Part shown: piece after piece, positions 11,730-23,226 of the stretch | Numbering within the stretch: the stretch's first letter is position 1 | Layout of the letters: each line of letters starts with the position of its first letter | Source of the DNA: Rhyacophila brunnea | Lineage: Eukaryota > Arthropoda > Insecta > Trichoptera > Rhyacophilidae | Reading direction: 5' to 3' | Assembly (NCBI GenBank): GCA_022495005.1 | Contig: JAGYXB010001948.1 | Location: 62,001 to 126,000 of the forward strand | DNA: 64,000 nucleotides | Notes under the pieces: model-generated | Told to the model about the DNA's origin: nothing | Seen by the model: only the letters and a program-made list of their open reading frames with translations | Database searches by the model: none | Program-made: the position numbers and the translations under genes

Positions 11730-12365
11730 AAAGTATGATCAGGTACATAAATTAAAACGATAACTAAAATACACCCTGTATGAATCAAAGTTGGAATATG
11801 TATTATTAATAAATTGCCTAAAATTAAAAACATCGTCAGCATTAACAGAATTTGAAATAAAACTTTGGGTAGATTTGAAAAATTATTTTTTTTACTGTGA
11901 TTGGTGATTGGATTGTTATTTTCATTGGTAAATAATACCATATCTATAGATTTCAATGGATGTGGGATCATGTCCCATTTGATTGAAATATTATTTCACA
12001 GAAATTCTAATGTATGTTTTTGAGGATATTTCTTATATTAATAGGTACCTAACTAATCAGTTAAACTATTACTGGTTAAGTAAAACTCCATTAGAAAGAT
12101 GTAAGAAAAACTATTATTTCATTTTCAATTAGTTTATTCCAATCTACTTCTGTATGGTGGTCTACTTTACATATTTTACTGCTCTCAGTTCTAAACTTAC
12201 CAATGCCATATAATATATGGCACTGTTTATTATTTCCATTGAACTCAACAGTAATATTAATCAATCCACCAGTTTTTAATATTTTTTTCTAGATGTTATC
12301 TACCAGAGATTTCAACAGTTTCACTAATCGGTATTCGTTAAAACGTTAACAAAATAACCTCTTGA
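11730..12365 (-). pseudogene. Unrecognised protein relic, several frame breaks
   Basis: Three blocks in order on the minus strand read like real protein. Block 1 (about 12365-12105) includes FNEYRLVKLLKSLVDNI, a stop, then ILKTGGLINITVEFNGNN, QCHILYGIGKFRTES and VDHHTEVDWNKLIENEI. Block 2 (about 12020-11920) includes YFNQMGHDPTSIEIYRYG. Block 3 (about 11880-11740) includes VNADDVFNFRQFINNTYS. The blocks are in different frames with stops between them. The balanced residue mix (His, Trp, Asp, Gly) is unlike random AT-rich DNA. I do not recognise the family; a mobile-element, viral-relic or host pseudogene origin are all possible. An 88-codon leucine/isoleucine-rich frame at 11705-11971 overlaps block 3 in another frame and is probably a shadow. 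Confidence 0.45.
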
Positions 12366-12369
12366 ATTG

Positions 12370-12930
12370 AAGCCTTTATCATATTATTTAAATAGGTTCT
12401 GAATAATAAATGACCTACTCATGTCACTATTATATATATATTTAATTAATTTTATATATTTTAAAGTATTCTAAAATAAATCAAGCCCTTAAATCACTTT
12501 TCAAATAATAGGTATTTTTTTTTAAATAAGCCATAAACCAGAAAATTCAAGATTCCCTTAATATCAAAGTATTTCAAAGGAAAATAAAAAATGACAACAA
12601 ATACGTACATTTTGAAGATCGGTTATCTAATGAGGTCCTATTATGCTTTGTTGTTTGGTTTCATTTTTTTCTATAAATAAAAGATAACACAGGTATCGTA
12701 AAAATAAATGACCTACTTTAGTAAACCGGTGAGGTCAATATTTTGTCTCAACGACTATATTATTGTGAAACAGACACATTTAGATGATTTCCACAATAAT
12801 ATACGTGAATTTCTTCTAATATGTCATTTTAATGTAATATAAAGTTACAATAATAATATATATCTACTATTCACATTCAGTCAATACTGATCCAATGAGC
12901 AAAAAAACTCTTCATCGAAGACCCGTTTTT
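12370..12930. other. AT-rich interval with no recognised feature
   Basis: No feature recognised. Confidence 0.55.
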
Positions 12931-13165
12931 TTACCATGTTCGATTCTAAGAATATCATATTATGGGCCCACTAGTGGAAGTTGTTTAAACAGATTATTGT
13001 TTTAACAAGAAGTGGATATTAGCCACTTGTAGAATCAATTAGGTCCATAGTTTGTGTCGAAATACACAAAAAAGATTTATTGTGTTTTCTTTTTGCGAGA
13101 GTCGAAATTCGAGCTCAGAACCCACGACGTTATAACTCGACACGTTGTCGTTCGGCCAAATTACG
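12931..13165 (-). mobile_element. SINE family A, full-length copy
   Basis: The minus strand starts with a tRNA-like head (position about 13165 down to 13100): an A-box-like tggccgaacgacaacgtg, the acgtcgtgggtt segment, and a B-box region ctcgaatttcgac that has drifted. The body and 3' end match the copies at 7095 and 53614, ending gaacatggtaaaaaa. SINEs are transcribed by RNA polymerase III and moved by LINE enzymes. No target duplication is visible, so the copy is old. Confidence 0.65.
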
Positions 13166-13169
13166 TGTA

Positions 13170-15505
13170 TTATTATTATTTATATTGAAATTTATTAAAA
13201 TCCTTATTTAATTTACTTTCAGATCGTAATCGTTGATTCAATGAGTATATTCATTATATTATATTCCTCTTAGCTTGGAATCTTTTAACCTTTTCATTAA
13301 TACTTACTCCCAAAATAAAAATTTCTTTGTGGAAAATGGTTTTGATTTATATTTATTTTAATGAAAACACATTGTAAAGGGGCAGTCTTTCATTTTATAA
13401 TTGAATACCTAGTCGATATAATCACCGAAAGTGTTTTAATTGCTTCTATCGATTTTCTTGTTTTAGGGTAAATCTGATAAAAAAAATACATAAATGAACA
13501 TGATAGCATTTTAATTTATGTTTTCACTATTAATTAATAATAATGATGTGTAACCAGTGTATGTTAATAAACCAAATTCAGTAATTTTAATTAATAAAAA
13601 TACACTTAAAACAACATGGGCAAGATTTTTACGCATCAATACATTATATGTAATTATTACGTCTCATATTGTAGAGCAACAACTTGTTCTTCTAAATTAT
13701 AAATCTAAAATCTAATCTAAAATAAATTGGGGTGTTTCTTTCGTCTTCTTGAACGAATGTTTTTTAATACATTGAAGTATATTTAATAAAAAATGCAGTT
13801 AGTGTCTATTCTACTCAGGTCAATAATTATTGAACAGATGTGATGCTATAATATGTAGGTATTGTAAAAATTACAAATGTAAAGTTTTCTCATAAATTTC
13901 CACGCGCTTGCCTAGTTATCTCATAAATTTCGAAAATTTTCCGTCGGAAAAAGTTACGAAACATAATGAAGTCACCTAAAGACATAATTTATATAACGCT
14001 TTAGATGAACAACGGTTACAAACAAAGTGATAGTTATCATTTATAAACCACTTTAGTAATCTAAATAATCGGATGAATACAATCGCCGGTTAATTGTAAT
14101 ACATTATTATTCATAGTGTAATACTTAAGATTATTTTTATATTAACTTTGCTTCATTGGGTAAGATATTATGGTAAAAAAAACTATAAATGATCACATTA
14201 TTCAGTATGTAGATCCAACAAAATATTCACGATCAAATACCTACTATAGAAATAATAAATTAAATTCAGATAAGCGATATTTCATTGAATACATAATAAA
14301 CTCACTGCATACTGGATGATTTTCACGTTTTCAACAGTTTTTCAATCAATATTTTTTTTAATTTAGCTTGAGTATTCCTAATAATATCCTTTACTTCTCA
14401 ATATATTGATACTTAATAAAAAAAGAAAAATATTCAAATTAAAAATTCGGCAAATAATTTAATATTAGATATGTTTGACCCAGCACCATACAGGGTTTAT
14501 AAAAGTTACGAAATGTTGGCACGATCTAAAACACAATGTTTTTCCACTTAACACTGATGACCGATAGGGATTCTTGTAGATACAACTTGGTGTCCATATG
14601 TTCCACCTAGGGAACGGAAACGGACGTTTATTTTCGAAAACCGAAAAGTCAAAAATGTAACAATAAATATTTACACATAATTAATATTATGAAATTTTAC
14701 ATAATTTGTAATACCATAAATATAATATGCATTCTAAAAATATGTTTAAAACATAATGACTTGCAGATAATAAATGACAACTTAAAATATATAGGTAAAC
14801 AATTAATACTGATATAGCCAAATTTATTACATCTAATTCATATACGGTTCATCGGCTAATGAATATCGAAACATTGTTGTAATTTTAAATTAAAATACTA
14901 TGGAAAAGGACACTAACGCTAAGCTTACTCACTTGCATATAAAACACAAAAACATCATATATCAAAAAATATTGAATTGTGGACATATCGGGTTTTTAAA
15001 AAAGATGCCTTATATATTTTAATATAACTATTTGTGTGCCAGTGTTTAATAAGGTATTTAATATTATTTCAACATCAATGAAATAAAATATGATTGATAT
15101 GAAATATATCTATAATCGTTCGATTGTCATTCAAATAACTGATCTCTATTCACGTCTACCACTCAAAGAGTTAGATATATTATCTACTTATGGAAATAGT
15201 TCTGATTTGGCGACCATCCAATGATAAAAATTCACAAAATGTTTCGCTCAAATACTCAAATAATAACATGATATTATCCACAGTTCGTTTTGAATTATTA
15301 CGATTCACAAATTCTCTCCACTTTCAATTTATTAACCTGACAAACTAAATAGTCGTTGTATTAATATTTGTCGCACAGCTTAAACAACCATTTAAATATT
15401 TTACAGAATTTATTTAACTACTTTAGAAAAGCGCCATACACTTTTCATCAACGTTTTTCAGAAATTCACTTAATTATGTGAAAATAAAACATAACTACTT
15501 ACTAA
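13170..15505. other. AT-rich interval with no recognised feature
   Basis: No coding relic or bounded repeat was recognised across this stretch. Confidence 0.5.
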
Positions 15506-15509
15506 GGAA

Positions 15510-15672
15510 ATATATATTTTACACACATAATTTGACTCGAACCCACGTCCACTAGATTTGCGCTAATTGGCGAAAAATCCCGGTTATATTTTAAATTATG
15601 TATGTTCAATAAAGAATCTTACATTCGCAAATCTTGTAAATTATACGTTGAATAATAAAAAAAATAGTCCAC
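15510..15672 (-). repeat. Composite repeat B: tRNA-like box plus gaattattcgttgaa-type tail
   Basis: Contains tgactcgaacccacgtcc (reverse of a B-box-like ggttcgagtc) followed by tttgcgctaattggcg. About 30 bp further is the shared tail atgtatgttcaataaagaat, cttacattc and a gaattattcgttgaa-like word. The same order occurs at 42291-42560, and parts occur at 16860-17320 and 34165-34275. It looks like a tRNA-related dispersed repeat; boundaries are approximate. Confidence 0.5.
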
Positions 15673-15943
15673 TAACTATATATAATATATTAATTAAATA
15701 GTATTAACAAATAACTGATAACTTTACTTGTTATAGAATGGTAGCGACTTTAGGTAAAGGGAGGCTTGAGATACTGACAGGTTTGGAGACATCCTTGTGA
15801 AAATGTTGCCGATGCGATAATCCACCATCTTTTTAAGCTTTGATTGATTTTTACACTCATATAATGAAAACTGCGGATATTTTTAATATGTATATACTAT
15901 GTGATAAATCATCCCATCTGCTTCATCTAAAAACACCACTATT

Positions 15944-16706
15944 CAGTGGTGGCCAAACCATGGCGCATTGGATGATTACAAATGGCGCATTGCATCTTTG
16001 CGCCTACTTATTCTTTTGAAGTAAGCGCAATAACTGAATCCATCTTCATATTTTCAATACCTGAGTGCTGTCAGTTCAAGTTATTCAGCCTTCTTTGAAT
16101 TTTCAAAAAGTTATATATTTATATCGCTTTGGATCGACATACATATGTGAACAAGCATTTTCATCCATGAAATTAATTAAAAGTAACACAAGGTCGCAAA
16201 TAACTGATTCAAATTTGAAGAATTCTCTGCTGCTCTCAGTAACAAATTTAACAACAAACATTGAAAGACTAGCGAAATCCAAACGCTCAAAAGCTGTCAG
16301 TGCTCCATCCCACTCAGAGCTCTCTCTCTCTTTCTCATCACATCTAACAACTGTGGTCCAGAGTTATCTTCACCAAACGAGACTCTCCGTCAGCTGTAGC
16401 ACCATCAGCGGGGTCACGACAGTGATCATCCTCTCGTCCAAGAGATCATTTCTGACAATTGTAGATTGGTGCTCCAATAAACGTGTGTTTTTTGAACTGG
16501 CATTAATTAATTAAGAAATTTAATTGCGTGATTGAGTTAATCCTTTAAGTCCCATAAGCGAAGCAGATCCTATCCCTATCCCTATTTTCCAACCCCAACC
16601 GTGAGCGTAAGAAGGTACGTATAAAATGAACTTTAGTTGTATGGCGCATCTGAACTCATCTGTGAAAAAAATTGACGCATGGTATGCAAAAGGTTGGCCA
16701 CCTCTG
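15944..16706 (+). mobile_element. hAT-family element, internally deleted
   Basis: Terminal inverted repeats are visible: cagtggtggccaaacc at 15944 and its partner ggttggccacctctg ending at 16706 (reverse: cagaggtggccaacc). The cag-n-ggtggccaa pattern is typical of Buster-like hAT elements. At 763 bp it is far shorter than an autonomous hAT and retains only the end of the transposase. The 8-bp flanks (ccactatt and ccctagat) do not match, so the copy is old or one flank was replaced. Repeated words such as tggcgcat lie just inside both ends. Confidence 0.7.
16065..16514 (+). pseudogene. hAT transposase C-terminal fragment
   Basis: The recognisable part is the hAT dimerisation region: FGSTYICEQAFSSMK (residues 22-36 of the open frame) followed by SNTRSQITDSNLKNSLLLSV. 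This matches the S-T/S-Y-x-C-E-x-x-F-S-x-M block and R-x-x-L-x-x-x-x-L of hAT proteins and of related host genes of the ZBED/SCAND3/EPM2AIP1-type group. The last 75 residues are serine-rich and probably read through beyond the original stop. The BED finger and catalytic DDE residues are missing. The frame sits wholly inside the inverted repeats at 15944 and 16706 and was presumably left by internal deletion. Confidence 0.7.
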
Positions 16707-16859
16707 CCCTAGATAGAACCCTGAATGTTAAACTTCCGATGTGCATAATATTTCACTCTCAAATACATATCGGTGAATATCCGTAGACGTATATTATACA
16801 TAAGACGGGGCAAAATCGATATACATTATGTAAGTGCGGAGAAATACAAACCACTGAGC

Positions 16860-17060
16860 ATTTTGTTTAAACTAACATTATGTATAACATACATAATTTT
16901 GAAAAACACTTCTGAGAAAATATGTTATAACCTATAGAAAAAATCTTTTTGAAAAAAGTAAAGGAATCGAACCCTGCATCTCCTGGGTTTACGTCCGTGC
17001 ATTAGCTCTATGCTACAAGGTGACATACTAATTGCGACAAACTTTAACTATTGGCCTTTT
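16860..17060 (-). repeat. Composite repeat B copy with tRNA-like head
   Basis: The minus strand shows an A-box-like tagcatagagctaatgc and a perfect B-box-like agggttcgattcc (plus strand 16963-16976). Bases flanking it (ttgaaaaatctttttgaaaaaa before, ctaattgcgacaaactttaa after) match 42340-42480, so both belong to one family. It is not a working tRNA: the acceptor stem does not pair. Confidence 0.55.
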
Positions 17061-17220
17061 TAATACCCACTTATCAGTGCTCTTCCAAATCAAGCTACTT
17101 TGGCAATCGGTTTTTGTTTATTAAATTAAAGTAGATACCTATTACTTCAATTACTAACCGATGTCGTGGATTTCCCCAATATTTTGTATGATGTAACTTA
17201 CTTCAACTTGCTAATAATTT

Positions 17221-17320
17221 ATAATTAACTATACTTTTATTCAACGAATAATTCACAAGATTTAAGAATGTACCATTCTAATTGTGAATTATTCGTTGTA
17301 CAAAAGAAATAGTTAATTAT
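17221..17320. repeat. 100-bp hairpin made from the composite repeat B tail
   Basis: Left arm ataattaactatacttttattcaacgaataattcacaa-type sequence (17221-17258) faces its near reverse complement at 17281-17320, with a loop that is itself palindromic (agaatg-tac-cattct). The core ttcaacgaataattcaca is the tail word of repeat B, here present twice in opposite orientation. Confidence 0.7.
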
Positions 17321-17769
17321 ACATTATGTATGTAATATCACAGTATAATTTCTGCTATTTGCCAATATGATAAAAATGCAGTAGTACTATTGAGACTATA
17401 CCGCTGTCTATCAGTGAGAACTATTTCTAAATATGTTAATACGTATTAATAATTGATGGCTACGATTTTGTGTTTATTTTAATGATCTCTTCTAGGTAGC
17501 AGCAGTATATTTGTCATAATAATAAAACATTTATTCACCTAGAAGTTGCATATAAACTGAGTAGATTTCTGTAGATTGCATTCGCGCAATATCTATTTAA
17601 AGGATGGGAATATTGAAGAGGTATTTATTTACCTGTTCTTGATTCTGATACATTTTCTTACTGGAAAACCTGTTTTTCATCGAATCAACAAAATTCAAAC
17701 TTTCTATAATAGCGCACAGCATTACCATATTGATATAATGTGCGACGCTATTGTTAACCAATTACATAA
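17321..17769. other. AT-rich flank of the Helitron, no recognised feature
   Basis: No gene recognised. The last base, A at 17769, is the left half of the A/T Helitron insertion site. Confidence 0.6.
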
Positions 17770-17826
17770 TCTCTATATATATAAAAATCTTGTGTCACGA
17801 TGTTTGTGGTCGAACTCCTCCGAAAC

Positions 17827-18068
17827 GGCTCGACCGATTTTTATGAATTTTTTTATGTATAATTGTTAGGTATGAGAATAGGTCAACAAGTATATTTCAT
17901 ACCGCTAGGTGATTCGGGTATCTCTATCCAGAAAAAAAATTCTTTAAGGCTCGACCGATTTTTATGATTTTTTTTATGTATATTTGTTAGGTATGAGAAT
18001 AGGTCAACAAGTATATTTCATACCGCTAGGTGATTCGGGTATCTCTATCCAGAAAAAAATTTCTTTTA
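17827..18068. repeat. 121-bp tandem duplication in the Helitron 5' region
   Basis: The unit beginning ggctcgaccgatttttatga at 17827 is repeated from 17948, both copies running through gttaggtatgagaatagg and gattcgggtatctctatcc. The copies differ at only a few positions, so the duplication is recent relative to the element. It lies between the 5' terminus and the gene, where the promoter would be expected. Confidence 0.9.
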
Positions 18069-18405
18069 TTTTTTTGACAATTTTTTTTTTGTATTTTTTT
18101 TTTATTTGGCATCAAAAAATACCTATAACCCAAAATTTTCACCTTGCTACCTCCACTCTCCCATTTTTTAATCGCGATTTTAGTATTTTTGTATGAACAA
18201 ATGAACCGTCGTTCGTATTTCAAACAGAACGAAATTATTTATGTTGTTGAATGACAGATGGCGGTACGTCCGAGAAGAATTCACGAGAAGCGTCACGTTA
18301 TTTTGACAATTCATTCGGCATATCACAAGGCAGTGTGTGCAAAATGTTGTACGATTTATTTTAATTTATCTATTTGTGTGTGTGTGTGTTGTGTTACAGT
18401 GTACA

Positions 18406-21400
18406 ATGCCAGCAAGACGTAAGGGGGCCTATTTGAGCCGTCAAACGAATAAAGCAACAAACATGCGAAACATTAGAGCAGAAATCACAGACGAACAAAT
18501 CCAACAAGATAACGAAAATGTGCGTGTGAGCATGTCGCGATTGCGTGAATCTCAATCACAAGAGGCACAAGCTGAACGAAATCAACAACAACAATTGGAA
18601 CGGAGACAAGCGCGCCGGTTTGCAGTTAACACGCGCAGAGCAAATGACCGACAACGCCAACAAGTACATCGAGCATTATCCGCTTTGTTCCTTCGTCTTG
18701 CATTCGAATACGAGCCAGATATTGAATATTCCGCTCATCCGAAAGTGCTGATTGGTGCTATGGACAAAGAATGTCCCCATTGTCATGCGCTAAAATTCAA
18801 ACATGAGTCAGCCGGTATGTGTTGCGCATCAGGAAAAGTGCAACTACCAGAAATTGAGACACCACCAGAACCATTGAACGGCTTGCTCATCGGCACGGAT
18901 CCAGATTCAAACCTGTTCCTGAAATCCATTCGCACATTCAATTCATGCTTCCAAATGACTTCGTTCGGAGCTACAGAAATAGTTCACAATACTGCGGCAA
19001 ATGGTCAACAATTCCATTCAACGTTCAAAATCAAAGGCCAAGTGTACCACAAAGTAGGCTCATTGCTGCCAATGCCAAACGAACCACATAAATTTTTACA
19101 AATTTACTTCATGGGCGGTGAGGACATCAATCGCGTAGATGCAAGTTGCGGCTACAATAACCTCAATTCGCCTAATGCTAGGCGCATCGTTTGCGAACTG
19201 GACACCCTATTGAATGAGCACAACGAATTATTGAAATTCTTCAAATCATACATGCACGAATTGCAAAGTGACAACCACGCTATTGTCATCAATCCTGATA
19301 AAACACCAGCTGGAGAGCACGTGCGTCGATTCAATGCGCCTGTTGTTGACGACGTTGCTGGAATCATGGTTGGCGACCGCACATCGCCGCGAGAAATCGT
19401 GATTCGAAGAAGAAACAATAATCTGGAGTTCATAGCTGACACACACCGTTCATACGACGCTCTCCAATATCCGACGGGACAAGACGGATATTGCATAAAC
19501 ATTAAACAACGAGATCCCGCCACAAGTAATTCATTCATTATAAACATCATTATTCATTTTGAATTAATATTTATGAATGAATTAATATTTTTGAATATGT
19601 TGTTACAGGAGCCGAAACAAACAAGAAAGTGAGCTCGATGGATTTTTATGCGTATCGTATGATGATTCGACGCGGTCAGGACAACGTCATTCTGCGATGT
19701 CGTGAGCTGTGCCAACAATTCATGGTTGACATGTACGCGAAGGTAGAGAGCAAACGACTGCGATTCCTACGACACAATCAACAGAAGCTCCGTGCGGAAG
19801 AATACATTCACTTGCGAGACGCTATCATGAGCGACGCCGACACCGCCGAAATTGGTAACTCTATCATTCTACCATCATCCTACGTAGGCAGTCCACGTCA
19901 TATCCAAGAATACATACAGGATGCTATGACTTTCGTGCGCGAGTACGGACGACCGTGTTTATTTATAACGTTTATATGTAATCCAAAGTGGCAGGAGATT
20001 ACATCTTTGCTATTGCCAGGCCAAAATGCAATACATCGTCATGATATTACAGCACGTGTGTTCAAACAAAAATTGAAGTCTTTAATGAGCTTCATTACAA
20101 AATTACACGTATTCGGTCCCACACGTTGCTGGATGTATTCAGTAGAATGGCAAAAGCGAGGATTACCTCATGCACACATTTTGATTTGGTTAGTCGACAA
20201 AATACGCCCTGAAGAAATCGATAGTGTAATTTCCGCGGAAATTATAGATCCGTCTACTGATCAACTACTGTTCGATATTGTTACCACAAACATGATTCAT
20301 GGCCCATGCGGTGATCTGAATCGTTTATCGCCTTGCATGGCAGATGGAAAATGTACAAAGCGTTTTCCTTAACATTTCACCAACGACACGATCACAAATG
20401 TCGACGGATATCCAATGTATCGTCGAAGAAATACTGATAATGGCGGACAATCATTTACACTAAATATCAACAACGCAGACATTGACATTGACAATCGTTG
20501 GGTGGTACCATATTCGCCTCTGCTGAGCAAAACATTCAATGCTCATATCAATGTTGAGTTCTGCAGTTCGGTGAAGAGCATCAAATACATTTGCAAGTAT
20601 GTGAATAAAGGCAGCGATATGGCTGTATTTCAAATTCAAAATACCGATGTGAATGCTCCTCGATTGAATGACAACGACGAAATAATGCGCTACCAAATTG
20701 GCCGGTACATCAGCTCCAATGAAGCTGTCTGGCGTATCTTTGGTTTCCCAATTCATGAACGGGACCCAGCAGTTATACATTTAGCCGTCCATCTTGAAAA
20801 CGGCCAGCGCGTATTTTTCACCAACGAGACAGCAATTGAGCGTGCCATAAATCCACCAAAAACTACACTCACCGAATTTTTCGAATTGTGTAATCGTGCG
20901 GATACTTTCGGTGCCTTTGCACGAACATTACTCTATTCCGAAGTACCTCGCTATTTTACATGGAATCAAACAAAAAAATGGATGCCCCGCAAGCAAGGCA
21001 CACCAATTGTTGCGTGCCGCGGCCTATTCAAATCAAACACTTTGGGCCGAGTATATACAGTCAATCCAAGGCAGATTGAGTGTTTCTATCTGCGACTGTT
21101 GTTGGTTAATGTCACCGGCTCATTATCATTTCAAGATATACGCAAAGTGAATGGGCAACAGTATCCAACATATAAAGATGCATGCCTTGCACTCGGCTTG
21201 CTCGAAGACGACAATCACTGGGACGATATGCTTGCTGAAGCAGCATTGGGCTGTACAGCAACACAAATTCGTCTACTATTCGCTATAGTGTTGACTACAT
21301 GTTCCCCGGGACGAGCAGACACGTTGTGAGATAAGCACATAGATTCAATGACTGACGATATATTGCATCGAATTCGTACACGGTGCAACGATCTAACGAT

Positions 21401-22972
21401 TACATTCAGTGACGCTATGTACAATGAAGCATTGATTACTATCGAGGATCTTTGCGTTGTCATTGCCAATTTACCACTCAGTCATTTCGGTATGAGTTCG
21501 CCAAATCGAAGTACTTCTGATTTAATGGACACCGAAATGAATCGTGAACTGCAGTACGATACTGCAGAAATGGCAGCGATTGTTACTCGCAATGTCCCAC
21601 TACTGACTCATGAACAAAAAATCATTTACGACCGCATTATGCTGGCAGTTTTGGCGGGACAAGGTGGATTCTTTTTTTTGGATGCACCAGGTGGAACTGG
21701 CAAAACATTTCTCATTTCGCTAATTCTCGCCAAAATACGATCAAATAATGGCATTGCATTGGCTGTTGCATCATCTGGCATTGCAGCAACTTTATTGGAT
21801 GGAGGCAGAACAGCTCATTCAGCATTTAAGCTGCCACTGAATATTCATAATAACCCAGACGCAATGTGCAATATAAAAAACAATCGTCCATGGCCACAGT
21901 GCTGAAACAATGCAAAATTATCATCTGGGATGAATGCACTATGGCACACAAACATTCTCTTGAGGCGTTGAACAGAACACTTAAAGATATAAAAAACAAC
22001 GACAAACTATTCGGCGGCACTCTATTATTCCTTTCAGGTGATTTCAGACAAACACTTCCCATCATTCCACGTTCAACGTACGCTGATGAGATCAACGCTT
22101 GCTTGAAATCATCGCCACTGTGGCGTAATGTTGAAAAGGTCCAGCTAAAAATAAACATGCGCGTGCAAATGTTACAAGATCCATCTGCTGACACATTCTC
22201 GAACCAATTGTTAGATATCGGCGATGGAAAAGTTGCTGTCTATGAAAATACTGGATGCATAAAATTGCCCACTAATTTCTGCAGAATCGTTGATTCGCAA
22301 AATGCTCTCATTGACCGCATATTTCCCGATGTACGCACACAATACATAAATCATGCGTGGCTAGCAGAAAGAACCATTTTGGCAGCAAAAAATGTGGACG
22401 TTGACGATTTAAACTTCAAGATACAGCAGTCATTGCCAGGCGATTTGGTATCATACAAATCGATCGATACAGTTTGCGATGTCAACGAAGCTGTAAATTA
22501 TCCAACAGAGTTTTTGAACTCACTGGATTTACCAGGCATGTCAACACACCTTCTACGACTGAAAGTTGGATCTCCGGTTATTTTACTTTGGAATTTGAAC
22601 CCACCACGGCTGTGCAATGGCACGCGATTAGTCATTAAAAAATTGATGAAAAACATTATCGAAGCCACCATTTTGAATGGCAAATTCCAAGCCGAAAATG
22701 TTTTGCTGCCACGAATTCCAATGATTCTTACAGACGTGCCAATTGAATTCAAACGCGTTCAATTTCCTATTAGATTGGCATTCACAATGACAATCAATAA
22801 GTCGCAAGGCCAAACTATGTCTGTTTGCGGCTTAGATCTGGGCACACCATGTTTTTCACACGGACAATTGTACGTGGCATGTTCTCGCGTGGGCAAACCA
22901 TCGAGCTTATTCGTGTTAGCTAAAGACGGACTGACAAAAAATATTGTACACTCAATTGCTCTTCAAAATTAA
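18406..22972 (+). pseudogene. Helitron Rep-helicase gene, 83-nt intron, three lesions
   Basis: Encodes the Helitron transposase, which nicks DNA with a HUH-type Rep domain and unwinds it with a Pif1-family helicase. The start is ATG 18406 (MPARRKGAYL). Upstream codons in the same frame are open, but ttacag at 18394-18399 suggests a leader splice. Exon 1 has a CxxC zinc-finger region (ECPHC near residue 122, then MCCASG). Splicing out 19526-19608 joins DPAT to ETNKKVSSMDFYAYRMM, the family consensus. Rep: HUH as HAH (20169-20177) and catalytic Y-x3-Y (20586, 20598). Helicase: Walker A GGTGKT (21690-21707), Walker B WDE (21926-21934), SGDFRQTLP, INKSQGQT, YVACSRV. Lesions: TAA at 20370, TGA at 21327 (family Trp), and one missing A in the run 21875-21880. 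Both exons total 4,484 nt, one short of 1,495 codons, consistent with a single-base loss. Confidence 0.93.
19526..19608 (+). other. Spliceosomal intron in the Helitron Rep gene
   Basis: Begins GTAATTC and ends TGTTGTTACAG, 83 nt, rich in AT. Without removal the exon 1 frame runs into a stop at 19630 and the exon 2 frame lacks its conserved start. With removal the codon A|GA joins the two frames exactly. The interior holds an imperfect direct repeat of gaattaatattt-like sequence. Confidence 0.85.
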
Positions 22973-23197
22973 TATTGATTTTCTTTATTTCATTTTCCTA
23001 CTTTAGGATAAAAAAATTATAATTTTTTTTCACTTTACATTTAACTTTTAAGAGATCAAACAATGAATATGTTATCGGCGGTCATCGTCTACAGTGCTCC
23101 ATTCCTCTTTCTGTCATAGATATCATCCCCACACACTTACAATACATTCGTTATTTTTTATTTAACAACCAAAATATTTACTAGAAATAATTTAGAT

Positions 23198-23226
23198 GGC
23201 AGAACAACGTTTGCCGGGTCAGCTAG
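23198..23226 (+). other. Helitron 3' terminal hairpin and CTAG end
   Basis: ggca at 23198-23201 pairs with tgcc at 23212-23215 around a short loop, followed by seven bases and CTAG (23223-23226). This is the standard Helitron end signal; the hairpin marks where rolling-circle transfer stops. Confidence 0.85.

Larger units (their letters stand above)
17770..23226 (+). mobile_element. Nearly complete autonomous Helitron
   Basis: The element spans 5,457 bp between host A (17769) and T (23227), the AT target used by Helitrons, with no target duplication and no terminal inverted repeats. The 5' end is TCTCTATATATATAAAA and the 3' end is gccgggtcagCTAG, with a small hairpin just upstream. One Rep-helicase gene runs in the same direction and takes up most of it. 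The short 5' non-coding region contains a 121-bp tandem duplication. Helitrons move by rolling-circle strand transfer. The gene carries three disabling changes, so this copy is probably inactive but young; its ends could still be mobilised by an intact relative. Confidence 0.95.

Noticed and set aside
11705..11971. Hydrophobic 88-codon minus-strand frame that looks like a membrane protein
   Set aside because: Overlaps a block that reads more like a soluble protein in the neighbouring frame; the hydrophobic run comes from a T-rich stretch.
19152..19550. 132-codon minus-strand frame
   Set aside because: Antisense shadow of Helitron Rep exon 1, which has clear family motifs on the plus strand.
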